Below, one piece after another: positions 23,634 to 35,966 of a DNA stretch of 64,000 nt. The stretch comes from Eumeta japonica. Lineage: Eukaryota; Arthropoda; Insecta; Lepidoptera; Psychidae. The first letter of the stretch is position 1, and every line of letters begins with the position of its first letter. The position numbers were made by a program, and so were the translations under genes. Location of the stretch: the NCBI GenBank assembly GCA_005406025.1, contig BGZK01000878.1, positions 124,001 through 188,000 of the forward strand, read 5' to 3'. The notes under the pieces are model-generated. The model saw only the letters and a program-made list of their open reading frames with translations, was not told the DNA's origin and ran no database searches.

Positions 23634-25580
23634 AAAGATTATGTAAATGGTTACTAATGTGAAAACTAGCGACTTCTTTAGCTTCCAATCAAAATTGAAT
23701 TTACTTGGATTATTATCATAGATGCTTATGCCCCAGATGTTCAAATCGACCAAAGAGTAGACGGTTTAAACTAATCTGAAATACATTCTAGCAAAATACA
23801 ATAAAAAGGATAAATTTTCATGTTATACCTTAGTATTTGTATAGTGCTATGAATATAAAAAGCTTTGAGTAATTTTGTAGAAAAAAGAGTGAATATGATT
23901 GCTAAATGACTTCTCCTAATATGCCAAATATTTTATCTTGCTTGTGACAAAAACTGTGTTTGACCATTGAAGGATACACGCTTATTCAAAGCAAAGAGAA
24001 GAAAATAAGGGTATGTTTGCAATTGAGGGCGATTCTTTGAGAAGCATAGTTATGGACACGAGAGTACACCATGAAAATAATATTGGTATGAATCGTTTTT
24101 TATTGGTATCAGCGCTAGTGTTGTTAAAATCATGCAAAAAGATCACTACGAAGATATAATAAATAAAAATTGGTGCATGGAATCAGAATATGACAGATAA
24201 GAAATAATTTTAAAAAGCGTTGTAATAAGAATTTCGAAATAGTTCTTGTAAGCGAAGATACAATTATTGCAGATAAAAGTACTACAGCTATGACTTTAAG
24301 ATGAAATTAAATCGGGAAAAGAAAACATAGGTTTTCTCTTTCTCATTTCCTTTTTTCATAATAAAGCAACAAAAGTCATCAAAGCGTGAACAGTTGACGG
24401 TATGTCAGGGTTTTATCAGAGTTACTGAGGGTTGGAGGGACTTAAGTAGCAAGCCTGATGTACCAGCTCCCTAATAGTGATATAAAACCGTAGAGTACAT
24501 AGGAAGTGGCAAAAAACCATCAATGTATTCTTCTATAAAAGAAAGGCTTACGATAAAATTATAAAAGTTGTCGTTCCTTAACCTCCTCAGCGTTGTTAGC
24601 TATGTATCTGTGAGGATTATTATTGAAAGAGTCGTGATTGAGACAGAAAGTTATATCTGGAATGCAGAAATGAGATTACGAAAAGAAATGTGAGGCAAGA
24701 AAGAAATTTATTCTCCACAAAATATCACGTAATAAATTTTCACCGAAAATATAAAGAACTCCTGTGTTTTTATATATCTAGAAAAAGCTTATGATAAAGT
24801 AGAAAGGAATAATCTGTAGAAGACCCAATCCCTGTGCGATGCGAGCAGAGGACTGATAAAAACACTGCAATGTCTAAACAGAAGTCTTAGATTGCGCTAG
24901 AAGAAACATGGCATACGGTGACTGTTTTGACATCTGTAGAGGTGTCAGCCACGAATACTTAGTGTCATCGTAGTTGATTCAACCCATTCATGGATACACG
25001 TCTAAATTGCTTGAAAAGATATGAATATGGATTAAAAACGTGTGACTTGTCCCTCATATGCATCCAATATATCTACAAAGTAACCTTTGCGTTTTCGTCG
25101 TGTGGATTAAAAGAAGTGGTAATCATTTATTTACAGTGTTATAGATTTGTTAATAAAAGAGTTATGAAAGCAAATGTTAACAGCAAAACTGATTCTTGTG
25201 TTTGTATAAAAAAATGACTGAATGCACCACGTATGTAGGAGATGAGAGAGTTAAATTTTTTAATGATTTATTTGAGTTATTTGTTTACAAATTTGACACT
25301 GAATATGATAGACGTGCTCAAATCAGAGCAAATGGGGTAAATAAAGTGGATCGAGTATGCTTAATGTTAAAAGTAAAAATATTTTATAATTATCCCGTTT
25401 GAATATGCGAGAGTTATGGTCCCTACATTTATGCACGGGGACAAATTTAAGTATGAAAGAAAGAATATGAAAGTAATTTCAATGCATTGGAGATAGATCC
25501 TCCACTAACATCTAATCAGTAGTATGTGTGCTGTCCTTGAAAGATAAATTAAGCAAAGCGTCAATAATAACAAGAGAAGT
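23634..25580 (+). pseudogene. RTE-like LINE copy B, endonuclease C-terminal part and reverse transcriptase
   Basis: The LINE resumes with DYVNGY, then TWIIIIDAYAPDVQ (endonuclease 'VYAPD' block) and SIVMDTRVHHENNIGMNRFL, matching 'VLDTRVYRGGNVGTDHFLV', where the catalytic DH is NR. Near 24770 LEKAYDKVERN is the first reverse transcriptase Asp block. GLIKTLQCLNRSLRLR precedes LNCLKRYEYGLKTCDLSLIC, after which the usual LLYADDQVI is degraded beyond recognition. VNKRVMKANVNSKTDSCV matches 'VKKRGMKVNVGKTKVMV', and EYDRRAQIRANGVNKVD matches 'KHDRDIERRVNAGNKVN'. A C-terminal trace, VMVPTFMHG, appears near 25410. Many frameshifts and stops show that it is old. Gene order along the strand is normal. 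Confidence 0.87.
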
Positions 25581-25867
25581 ATATCAAAATCAAACCCTGT
25601 GGATATCTATGGGGAGTACTTTACTGAAAAATAGACTTAAGTTTATCAATTAATAGATAAAATATTGTTTTATCAACTGCAAAAGTTAAGGTTTTCTTAA
25701 TTTAGAGTTTTGTAAAAACATCTTGAATCGAAAGAAACTTTGTAAAGTTTGGAAATATTACAGTTATTAAAAATATTTCTAGGCTAACTGAGACCGAAGA
25801 TTAACAAAACTATCGTTTAAAATATTTATCAACCGACCATCTACAGCACAGGTCAAGACCGTAGGAA

Positions 25868-25990
25868 CAGCGGTGGCTCAGCCATTAAAAGTATTTAACA
25901 AATGCGTATTATAAGCGTTGCCTGAGAACCACAGCGTACCAGGTTTGAATCCTGATCCTAGGTTAATACGTTTTTAACTTAAATCGATTT
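25868..25990 (+). repeat. tRNA-derived SINE-like sequence
   Basis: GTGGCTCAGCC at 25873-25883 resembles a polymerase III A box, and GGTTTGAATCC at 25942-25952 a B box (consensus GGTTCGAATCC). The spacing is longer than in a tRNA, as expected for a SINE head or a decayed copy. No tRNA cloverleaf is supported. A related sequence in opposite orientation lies at 28.05 kb. Confidence 0.65.
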
Positions 25991-26052
25991 AAACCACATG
26001 CTCAGTATTTATAAAGTAAATCGTATAAATTCGCAATTTTTTTTATATCGAA

Positions 26053-26056
<4 letters not shown>

Positions 26057-26105
<49 letters not shown>
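26057..26105. repeat. (TA)n microsatellite
   Basis: About 24 uninterrupted TA units. Length is likely to vary between individuals and to be uncertain in the assembly. Confidence 0.97.
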
Positions 26106-26109
<4 letters not shown>

Positions 26110-28034
26110 TACCTAATATATTATATTAATTGACGTGTTTTTAAAGGTTCAACAAAGAACAAATTTTGACTTTTTTACTTGTAATTACTTCATTCGAAAA
26201 TTTGGTTTCATGTATAATATTTCGGTTATAGTATCCTTTTTCAGTAATTTAGTATATCAATCATTATTTCTAATATTCTGTTGCTTATATTATTTAGATA
26301 CAGTTTTGACTGTCTTATCAAGAAATGAAAACTGAACCATGGCTAACTATTCTTCTATCTATAATCTAATGTCTAACAATCACTGAATATAATATTTGTG
26401 ACATGAAAACACTAAATTCTATACAAGTTCTTACATAGTATGAAATACTAACACATCGAATACATAAGATATTATATTGCCACATGTCGCATTTCAATAA
26501 TAGTTATTTATGAAAATAATTATTTATGAGATACGACTAGTAAACATTTAAAAAAATAACTAACTGACAACAATTGAAAACTATTAAAAATAAATGGCTC
26601 ACACGTTAAACGAAAATTTGCCAAGCAGGTAAAACAGTAGAGGTCGCCGACGGGGGTGGCATGCAAAGGGCCGTTTAACACGAAGCGCTCGTTAAGGCGG
26701 CGAAGTGCCCCAACTTTCTGATACCGCGAAGATGCATGGAGCTTCGCATCGCACAAGTGGCTTAAGTGTGCTAGAACGTGAGGGCAGAAAAAGGGTTACT
26801 ACTCTTGTTCCGATGCTAAATTTTTTGCAGGTAACAATAATATTAGCAGGCTGAGGTATTATTGTCATATGTTATCATATTGACGGCACGAAATTTCGAT
26901 ACATATTTTGTATGACTCTTAAACTATTTTGGTTTACAACGCGAAAGCGAAAATCCTTGAGTGTTTGTTTGTGTCATAACTTTTTTTAGATACGTCACTT
27001 TTCCTAGAAAACTACAGCAAATATTTAATTTAATTTCAACACCCAAATCGACCTCTACGATATGAAATTTTCATTTCGAATTATAGGAAACGGAGCAATT
27101 GAATAAACGTGTGCTCTGAAAATGTTCACTTTTTATCAAAAAATATATATCATTTTCAAAAGACTACTAAGATCGCTCCTATCAGCAATGATACCGAAGT
27201 ACATGCCGCTGGTCTCTGACGTCATAGCAGTGGCATGACGGATTTTAGTAGTCCTCAACCCGCACCGGAACAGACTAAAACACTTAGCCTCTCAATACGA
27301 AATAAAAGGATTGTGCGAAGGTACACCTTAGCATTGGATTTTTTGAAAACTGACACGACAATTTTCATCCTTCCAAGTTTCATTATAAAACTAGCCGTGC
27401 CCGCGGCTTGGACTACGGAATTAGTTTTAGTTGAAGCTAGAACATAGTGCTGCTTCCCGCTGGCCACCTGCCACCGCCGACGGTTGCCCGCCGTCGGTAG
27501 CTGGGTGTTAATGTAAATAAAAAAATCTTTATTTCTGGTCACTGTTCGAAAACAGATATGTGCCATAAATAACTTTTTATATGTCTTTTTAAGATCTACA
27601 ATTAAGTGATATCCTAATTTCATTCAATTATTGTGGTTTATTCAGCATAAGCTATGAGTTTTATAATATGTAAAAAATGACAATGTGGACAGCCCTCTTC
27701 GAATTGTTATTCGTGTATAAAAATAAAATACCTCAATAGTTACCTACTTACTGGTCAGTAATTACGTACGTCAAATCTGTATTGTGCCCGCAATAAATCA
27801 CTTCCTTAGTAACATAAATCTATGTAGAAGTCTATAAGTTCGAATTTTGACCAATACAAACCTACCAAAGAGTCAAGTGCATTTAAGGCAGGTGCCCGCG
27901 CTGGTGCTGCTCCAGAGGGCTTGCAAATACCATTGTCATCAATACGATAACAACGTCCTGGAACGACGGTTCATGTGTTTCCACAGGCAGACAGCGAGTG
28001 GTTCCTGTTTGACTTAAGTTAAAAACTTATCAGT
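26106..28034. other. Non-coding stretch with tail fragments
   Basis: A short LINE/SINE-tail motif (ACTAGCCGTGCCCGCGGCTT) lies at 27391-27410. GC-rich patches occur at 26640-26760 and 27440-27500, the latter with the palindrome CCGACGGTTGCCCGCCGTCGG. No gene is recognised. Confidence 0.5.
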
Positions 28035-28110
28035 CAGTTCTCTTGTGATCAGGATCTAACTCAGTACCTTCTGATTTGATTACGATGATCTTAACCACCT
28101 GAGCCACCAT
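28035..28110 (-). repeat. tRNA-derived SINE-like sequence
   Basis: On the minus strand TGGCTCAGGTGGTTAA (from 28106 down to 28091) is a good A box. GAGTTAGATCC at 28062-28052, followed by TGATCA, is a decayed B box in the wording 'GGTTCGATCCTGATCAC' common in lepidopteran SINEs. Confidence 0.7.
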
Positions 28111-30576
28111 CACGACACAAGCTATTAGAAAAATTACACCGCTTGATCTGCTACTCAGAGAACACTTTAAGTCTCTGCAATAAGGTAAAAGAACTCGCTA
28201 CAACAGTCGAGGCATTAGATTTTCCAATAGACTAAAGACAGGACTCTACATGACAAATTACACAAGCCCGAAAATGAAAAAATACACCGTCTCTTAAAAA
28301 CAACGGGACGAGCTGTCTGAAGTAGGTCACATTTCCGGGGTCTCTTACATTGGAGGACAGAATTTAAAGTGACTTGTCATCTTTGCATGCATTTTCAATG
28401 ATTTATTATGCATCATGATTTCTGAAATCCATTTCAATATTTTTTTGATTCAATAGAGACCGACAGAATGCACCATAGCCCTGCTGGAGGCACTAAATAT
28501 GCAGAAAAATGTCGATATTAAAAACATCAAAACACACTCTCACATTGTAAAGCGAAAAAAAAATCTTTTGCATAAAACCAATGATGATAGTATTCAGATC
28601 ACTTAGAACATAATGATTAAATAATAACACTGAATAATATTCAATGTATCAATTTATTATTGATCAATTACACTGTGGCGAATGTTGCAACTGGTGTGAG
28701 CATGAAATTTATTTTTGTATTTGTTGTAGGATATGTCGACCTGCATCGCTACTTTAATAAAGGCTATTCTTTGTTCACTTCAATATTATTCCTTAATATG
28801 ATCGTTATCTATACCAAAAAAATTGGGAAGAAGTATTTTTTTTTGGTTATTATTTTTCCTCCTTTCTTTATGAAAGCCATTTTTAACCATTTAACCCACA
28901 GTCCTTACGAAACTTCCGAATTTTCTTTGCAACGTACATTCAAATTTTGGTCCAAGGCTTTGCTCGTGTGAACATAAAATAAGTTTTTTACTTTTATGTA
29001 TTAACTGGTTATTGGTAAGAACAAGCTTCAAAAGAAGACCAAGATCAAAATCGGTCCTGATTATAATGGCAAGCATAAACAAAACGGGGATCAAACCGAA
29101 ATTATTTCATCTTAACATAAATTAGTGACAACAGTTTTGTTTTCGTATAAGAGTATGTGTTTCTCTGAGGTGAGGTCTAGATCTCAAAGCAGTATTCAGT
29201 CCATCTGGATGTCAATTTTGATCTAGATCGTAACTAACGTCGAGATCGAAAACAAGAGCTGAAATGAAATTTTAATCGGTAGCGAGTCCAGGATCGTAAC
29301 CAAAAGTAAGAACGAAACGAAAATTGAGAGATCACAGAGTGATCGGTTGATTTATTCTGCGCCAACGCTGACGATAAATACTCTTACTTATAAAAGAAAT
29401 CATATTATTTTCTAAAAAAGACTGTTTACTACTATTTTTTAAACGATTAAGACAAAAAACTTGTTTAATGGTGTATCGCAACTAAACGAGGCACTTAAGA
29501 AATCTCATCGATAACCGTGTGTTCGCCACAGTTGATTTTCTTCTACATTTCTGAGATAAAAAATGGAAATGTGACAGAAAGACAGATTTCGTGGCTGATC
29601 ACACACTCTCTAAACTCTTTGAAATACTTTTAAAATATAAATTAATTAAAAATTACGTACTAATTTTATCGAGTCAAACGAAAACTTACTAAATCACATG
29701 TTCAAGACTGAACATAGAGTAAAACTTTTGCTTTTATTTTTCCTATTCATTAAAGCAATACTCAATAAGTTTATTTCTTTGGTGAAAAGCGAAATTTATA
29801 ATAAATAATATTGAAGTATTGTAGTTCACTACTGTACATAGACAAGTCGGATATCTCTCTAGAGCGGGGTCGCCATTTTCATCTCCCTACATGTTACAAT
29901 GTTCTACGTTACGTCAAGAGTATAATAGTATTTTTTTTCGCTTACTAGATGTAATTGAATACAACATAATAACATTTTCAGCATGAAACGTCAAAGCGTA
30001 GGTTTTTAATCTTGACGTTTCGCTGCCTGTGGGCGTACGGAGAATTAAATTACCCCTCGCCCCTTCCCTCGGGAGAAGCTGGATTTGTTTACAAGATACC
30101 TTAATAAATCTGAAAAAGTTTAAGAGACCGAACAAAATCAATTAAAAAGTTCCTTACGGGAGAAAAATTGACGTTTATTTCATATTCTACTCTTGTTCGT
30201 TTTATTTACAGGCTTTCGACCCCGCCCCGGCTTCGCTTGGGTGGATACGATATAAATTTCTTTTTCTTGTATGAAGTCCTGATCACATCCTAGTCCCGTC
30301 CTCGATCTCATTTTCAATCCCGATACTGATCCCGAACATCTGACTATAGATACTTACTGCCATTCGTGCAAAACTAAGGCGGGTCGGGTCATCAAAATGA
30401 GGTATATATAAGTATAATACATATCTAACTTTGATGACCGTTTGGAAGTTACAAAATATAATCTAAGCATCGAATCACATTGTGCATACCAAGTGGTCAA
30501 TTACAAGTAGAACAGATTTTTTTGTATGTTCAGTACCGATGCAAATTAAAGTTTACGAAAAAAAAAACTTAGTGTT
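28111..30576. other. AT-rich stretch with six-base-periodic GATC tracts
   Basis: Loose GATC-rich, roughly six-base-periodic tracts occur at 29028-29345 and 30283-30350. A tail-like motif (GGCTTCGCTTGGGTGG) lies near 30228. Open frames at 28660-28971 and 28891-29094 have no recognised domain. Confidence 0.5.
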
Positions 30577-30690
30577 AAGGTGGGTCAAAAATTTACAAAT
30601 AAGAGTTCTTAATTTTAATGGGAAGACCATCCTCATCAACTAGTTTTTGTGTGTCGGATCAAAAAAATAATCGAATTTTTGACCCATCCT
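30577..30690. repeat. Small element with 14-16-bp terminal inverted repeats
   Basis: GGTGGGTCAAAAATT near the left end pairs, with one mismatch, with AATTTTTGACCCATCC at 30674-30689. The size, about 110 bases, fits a MITE. Confidence 0.65.
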
Positions 30691-32575
30691 ATTAAATGTG
30701 CGGTCGGGGGACTCCGGTCACAAAGAAGTTTATTTTAATACATAAATAAAGTGAGGAATAAAATCTAAGTGTCATTTAATACTTTAGAAAAAAACATTTG
30801 TTTTAAAATAAAGAATTGTAAATTATATGAAATAATATTAAATAATAAATTTCATTAGAGAAAAAGAGAGAAAGTCGCATGGAGAGAACGTAACGTTTTT
30901 TCATGATATTACGATTTCCACTGGTAACTGCTTCCACAAGCGCCATTACAATACGTACCTCGTGTCGCTTATCAATAACACATGACTGATTTTAGAAATT
31001 AAAAAAGTTTCTCTTTTTACTTTCATGAATAAATGTAGGTTTTGTGTAGAAAAATGCTTTTTTATCCTTTAAACCGTCAGAAACTTCGTTTAGGAGTTTT
31101 TCATGAAGGTCTGTATTATTTTTCGCTCACAAATGCTTTTTGAATATTCTTCCGCTTGAATTTAACAAAATAAGATCGCACGCGCAAGTAACGAGAAAGT
31201 ATAAATGTGAATGCTTTTGATAAATAAGGAAAATTGAAATTTAGAATTGACATTCGCTTGAAAAGCAAATAACAAAACTATAAAATGAAAGAAAACTGAA
31301 ATACAGAAATTCACATATAAATTATTTTAATTTTAAATTTATCACCGTCTTCTCCTGCACCCAAACAGTCTTAAGCTAAGGGGCTCGGGCCGTCTCTGAA
31401 GCGCGCTCGTGAAAGGAAATAGAATGGGATAACAATTTCCGCTACTGTAATTTCACAAAATGCCCTTTGTTTTCTCAACGCCCTGATTATTTATATTATT
31501 CATTACGTTCTTGTCTAGTAGAAGAAAAGATTAAAGATTATAAGCATGCAATAGCCATTAAATGTGTGTTATGTGAGTAAGGATTGAGTATTTTTTTATA
31601 CCGATCTATTTAAGCTATTCGATGTATCGATTCCAAAATTTAATCTGATCTTATTCCTAATAGGACTGCGTTTTATTAAGTAGACTTAATCGAAACCGAT
31701 TTTATTCTTCGAAAGATATGGTAAAAAAATTTTTGAAAAGGAAGTTTTTACGCAATAAATCACATTGAAATCGATGAAATGGATAAGTTATGTTGAAGAG
31801 TTTTAACTTAGAAAAGCTTTTTCTAAATAATAATAACAATAATTTATTTTTGTAAGTAAGACACTTTTGAGGTCTAAAATACTGTACAAAACGCTACAAG
31901 CCACAATCAAATCGGATGCTTTATATAGGGGGATAACGTTGATGAAATATTTAATAAATTATATTTAGGTTTTCTTTATTACTAATAATCTTGAGCACGA
32001 AAATATGAGCAATAATGTTTTATGATTGTCAAATTAGATAACATTATTGCTCAAAACGATGCGGGAAATTTTAAGGCTGGTGTACAAGGTTCAAGCGTTG
32101 CTCGGATTTTTCTTCAAATCAATATTTATTTCCACTGGTTACCAATTAAAACAATATGCTATAGTACGAATACTAATGCCAAGGTAAATCAATAAATGCA
32201 ATTAATCTAAATGACAAGCAAGAAGAAAAAGCATAAGGAAATTTGTATATATATGTATACTTAGAATGTCCGTCCAGAAAGCGAAGACTAGCATTTGTTC
32301 CACACTAGCGACTGTATCACAGTGTTGTACTATGCGGCGTGCATGTTTGCGATTGAGGAATCTCTTGTAACATCTGCAGAACCGTAAAAAGTCTTTTGAA
32401 AATTTTGATGAAAATTCCAATATTTTGATACGGAATATTTGATTACTAATCGTCTAAGTTAATTACCGACTTAATTAAATGTATTTGAAGTAATCGATGC
32501 ATATCAACAGCAATACAAGAGGTCAATTAACTGTAAACTTAAAATCACTCGGTCGATAACGTTCTGACGGCAAAA
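30691..32575. other. AT-rich DNA, nothing recognised
   Basis: A less AT-rich patch at 31370-31490 stands out but has no recognisable coding sequence. Confidence 0.45.
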
Positions 32576-32636
32576 TTACGACAGGGCGCGAAGACTCGCA
32601 CCCCGCACGCCCACGGTCTACGTAATTTTGATGCCG
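32568..32636. repeat. Imperfect inverted repeat around a GC-rich loop
   Basis: ACGGCAAAATTACG pairs with CGTAATTTTGATGCCGT with a two-base bulge. The roughly 40-base loop is GC-rich (GGGCGCGAAGACTCGCACCC). Confidence 0.7.
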
Positions 32637-32664
32637 TATCGACTAAGGGCGTGTTGTTTCATCC

Positions 32665-32785
32665 AAGATTAAAGATAAAGTTAAGGAAACCGACGATTAA
32701 CTATTTGGTTTAATGCAATATGGGTTGTTACATCTGACCCACGATCAACTTTTGGGTAACTTTAACTGTTAATCCTAACTGCTCA
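32665..32785. repeat. Possible MITE with loose inverted ends
   Basis: GATTAAAGATAAAGTTAAGG on the left resembles the reverse complement of GGTAACTTTAACTGTTAATC on the right. Matching is partial, so this is tentative. Confidence 0.4.
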
Positions 32786-34574
32786 AAACAGAGCGTATAG
32801 CGCCCGATAAATTTTAGGTTTAGGTTTGACGTGCAGTATGTATTCTTCTATAACAGTGCTGTAGTGGCAACATTTGTCATGTTTTGTGAGTGGTTAATCG
32901 ATTTTGAAATAGCATTATTTTCGTCATTGCCATCGAGTTCATCATATGGTAAAACAATTATAGATTATATACCTATATACGAAAAATAAAACTTTTAAAA
33001 AAAGAGTTAAATTCTTTTTATTGGATGATTTTAAATTCATTGACCGATTTTGAGTATCCAAAAATGTAGATTGTGATTTAAAAATAATTTTCTCCAAGTA
33101 AGGTTTCAAAGTATGCCCTCCACTGACAGCTATGTCACATCGTAGGTCGATCATTTTCGACCCTCGCTGGGCCGTGGGCTGAGACGTAAACAATAAACAA
33201 TTTTATTTTTCGCATATAATTTGTACTGGAACCCTATAGATATTGTACATTTTAGAAATTTCGATAAAATTTGCTAACTTTTTACAAAAGAACATTATAG
33301 AATAAAAATGTTTAATGAAAGATATAAAAAGTTAAATTCAGAAATTTGTGTCGTCTAAGCTTTTTCTAAATTATTTTTAATTTTAATTTCATTTTCTTTT
33401 TATAATATTTATTTCATTAATTCAGAATTTGAAAAATAAGCATTTTTAGATTGTGTTACTTATTTTGTGAGAAATAAAATAACAAATAAGTAAATTCGGA
33501 AAAAACGTGATTCCCAAAAAATATTTAAAAAACGAAATTTATTTAAATTAGTGCAAAAACAGTATTATTATGAAAAGTTGGAGTTCTGCAAAATACATAA
33601 AAACAACAAACTTTCATAGAAAAATGTTTTACAACATTTTCTTGAAAAACGGTTTCTTAATTTCGCTAAATACGGAAGTAAAATTTATATGGAACATGAT
33701 ATCAAAATAGCGTGCTTTCTCATAAAAAATACCTATGGGTGTATAACCTGAAACTTTATTGTGCATCACAGGTTAATATTAAGGTTTATCTATTTACAAG
33801 AACTGCACTGTATCAGTGCAAGTGATTTTAATAACATTAAACTTTTTTGTTTCTTAATATAATTCTTTTTTCCATTATATCCACAGTATATCTAGGAGTA
33901 ATATCAAAACCAATTTATTTTTGACACTAGAGTATAAAATAACATAAGCACGAGAAATTTACCAAGGATATAATATAATATAATAAAAGGAACAGAATTG
34001 ACATTTCACATTTAAAAGTTAAAATTCTACATGAATGTTGCAATTGAAAAAAATTTTTGCTACAAGTTCCTGAACAAATAATGTTCTTTTGCACTGGCAA
34101 CAACTATAATCTTAACTATTCTATGAAACGACACAAAAATGGAACAGCGAGGATTAAACAATTAAGCGAAAATTAATTTGAACTTAACTATTATCTTGAC
34201 TATTCGTTTTGAAACAATTCGCCTTAATCAGTTTAAAACTTACAAAGTTGGTCACCTGGGATAGCCAAACATTCGTACATCTTAAGCTTTCATATTTTCC
34301 GTTATGAAAATTAGATAAAAAAAAATATACGATTAAAGGCATTGTAGCAAATATTATGAGATTTGACGTTAAAGAAACTTGAACTACACGTAGTCAATTT
34401 CGAAACTGTTAATGGAAAAAGCTTTCTTGCTTAAAGTATAAAATTATAATTTAACCCGAGCTGTATAATTTAACTTATTTAATTTATAATTAGGCTTGAT
34501 TATAAATTATTTATAAACAGAGGTTAATCTGTGACAGATTTAAGTTTTGCTTTGCCGTGTCCATTATGACATTG
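32786..34574. other. AT-rich DNA, nothing recognised
   Basis: The minus-strand frame at 32942-33193 covers a less AT-rich patch (33100-33185) but shows no domain I can name. Confidence 0.45.
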
Positions 34575-35255
34575 TCCATCAACAAGCACAACGCAATCGA
34601 TGCTGGTGATTAGCTTGTTAAAAAAAGTTTGAAGCCTTGAAGCATTAACGGAATGCGATAGTAGTGTTTTGCAATATTTTCCAAGGTGTTTGACTGTATA
34701 AACCATGAAACACTGATCTGGAATCTACATCATTAGGGAGTTACAGGCCAAGTCCTCGACCTTATGACTTCATATTTAACTAATATGGTTCAGAAGGTCG
34801 ATGTCAATGATACAAAATTGTCTGGATCCATGGTTTGCATGAGGATACAACAGGGATCGATCCTCGGTCCTTTTCTGTTTTTAGTTTTTATTAATGACTT
34901 ACGTAAAAAAACCTTGTTAAGGATATTTATGAGATGTTACTGTTTTCAGATTATACTTCTTTATTATTCAAAGTTAAAAGACATCCACTCGTTTATGACG
35001 ATATGGTCTCTCCAAAATTTAAAAATAGTTTACTGTAAATAATTTACTTCTTAATAGGAAGAAAGAATAATGTGTAAAATTCTCACTTCCAAATGTGAAA
35101 AATGGATCTGGTACTATTTTAATAGGAAACGAGGAATTAGAGGTTATTGTTACTACTGTATTCCTAGGTCTTACTTTTGGTAATAAACTTAAATGGAGTT
35201 CTCATATCGGTAAGTTGGCGAAAAGGCTTAGCTGTGCTGGTTTGCAACACGTCAT
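34575..35255 (+). pseudogene. CR1-like LINE reverse transcriptase fragment
   Basis: The plus strand reads, across frameshifts, SKVFDCINHETL (reverse transcriptase Asp block, usually 'SKAFDCVNH'), LDLMTSYLTNMVQKVDVN, GSILGPFLFLVFINDL, then LLFSDYTSLLFKVKRH, IGNEELEVI, TTVFLGLTFGNKLKW and IGKLAKRLS. The catalytic box is FSDY at 34942-34953 instead of FADD, so the second catalytic Asp is Tyr. One frameshift lies between INDL and the FSDY block. No endonuclease part was found upstream and the C-terminus stops near 35250. The order and wording fit CR1/Jockey-superfamily LINEs of moths; it differs clearly from the Jockey element at 44-49 kb. Confidence 0.9.
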
Positions 35256-35399
35256 TATTAGTCCTCAATACAATACAATCACAATTAGTCCTCTTGTGTT
35301 CAAAATTCAAATTCATATACAAATTTAAATTAAAATTCCAATCTACTGACAACAGTTCCAATCCAATTACATCCCAATTCTAATCCGCCACACCATGGG

Positions 35400-35615
35400 A
35401 TAAACGAGAAAAAGAAATTATCCTCACTTTACATGGAAGGGGCGCAAAAAAAATTTTTTTTCATTCATTCTATAATTTTGCCGGCGTGATTAATATGTAT
35501 ACCCATATCGTATTACGGCTTTCTAGAACTAAGAGTCTCTGAGTTAAGCCACAAACAGATAGACGGACAGACGGACGGACATAGTGATACTACAAAGGCT
35601 CCTTATAGACGACGA
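35400..35615 (+). repeat. LINE/SINE 3'-tail-like repeat with GGAC run
   Basis: ATAATTTTGCCGGCGTGATT, then GCTTTCTAGAACTAAGAGTC and AGACGGACAGACGGACGGAC precede a CTACAAAGGCTCCTTATAG segment. This is a common wording of lepidopteran LINE/SINE tails. It follows the CR1-like fragment but may be unrelated to it. Confidence 0.65.
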
Positions 35616-35689
35616 AACTCTAATAAGATCTGTAATAGAGAAATTATACATACATAATAAAACCGATACAAAATTAAAGGCTTTGCTCG

Positions 35690-35830
35690 GCTTTAGAGAG
35701 AGATTGGGGTAAAGATTGAAAGGGAGAAAGATAACAGAGTGAGGAAATGCGAGAAAGGGTTGAAGGGAGGGAGGGAGATGTTGCGACCGGGAACAGAATG
35801 AAAATTGGGATTGGCCGTAGAATCAAACTC
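35690..35830. repeat. Purine-rich tract
   Basis: A GAGA- and GGGA-rich low-complexity stretch on the plus strand, including GGGAGGGAGGGAG. Confidence 0.85.
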
Positions 35831-35927
35831 ACCTTCAGTATGCAATTTCTATAAAGAACAAATGTGATCAAGATTCTTTCGCGAACGCGATCGGAGCCCC
35901 ACGCCAAAGTTATTTTATGTATAAAAT

Positions 35928-35966
35928 TAACCAAACCAACCAATTAACCAAACCAAACCAACCAAA
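35928..35966. repeat. (AACC)n-type microsatellite
   Basis: Imperfect repeats of AACCAAACC and AACCAACC. Confidence 0.9.

Noticed and set aside
27255..27623. 122-codon minus-strand frame
   Set aside because: It crosses a LINE/SINE-tail motif and a local palindrome and has no recognised domain.
28140..28380. Weak resemblance to a LINE reverse transcriptase (frame reading RLKTGLYMTNYTSPK)
   Set aside because: Too short and no catalytic motif; matches need three frames without a conserved order.
32942..33193. 83-codon minus-strand frame with less AT-rich N-terminal part
   Set aside because: No domain could be named; left as unassigned.
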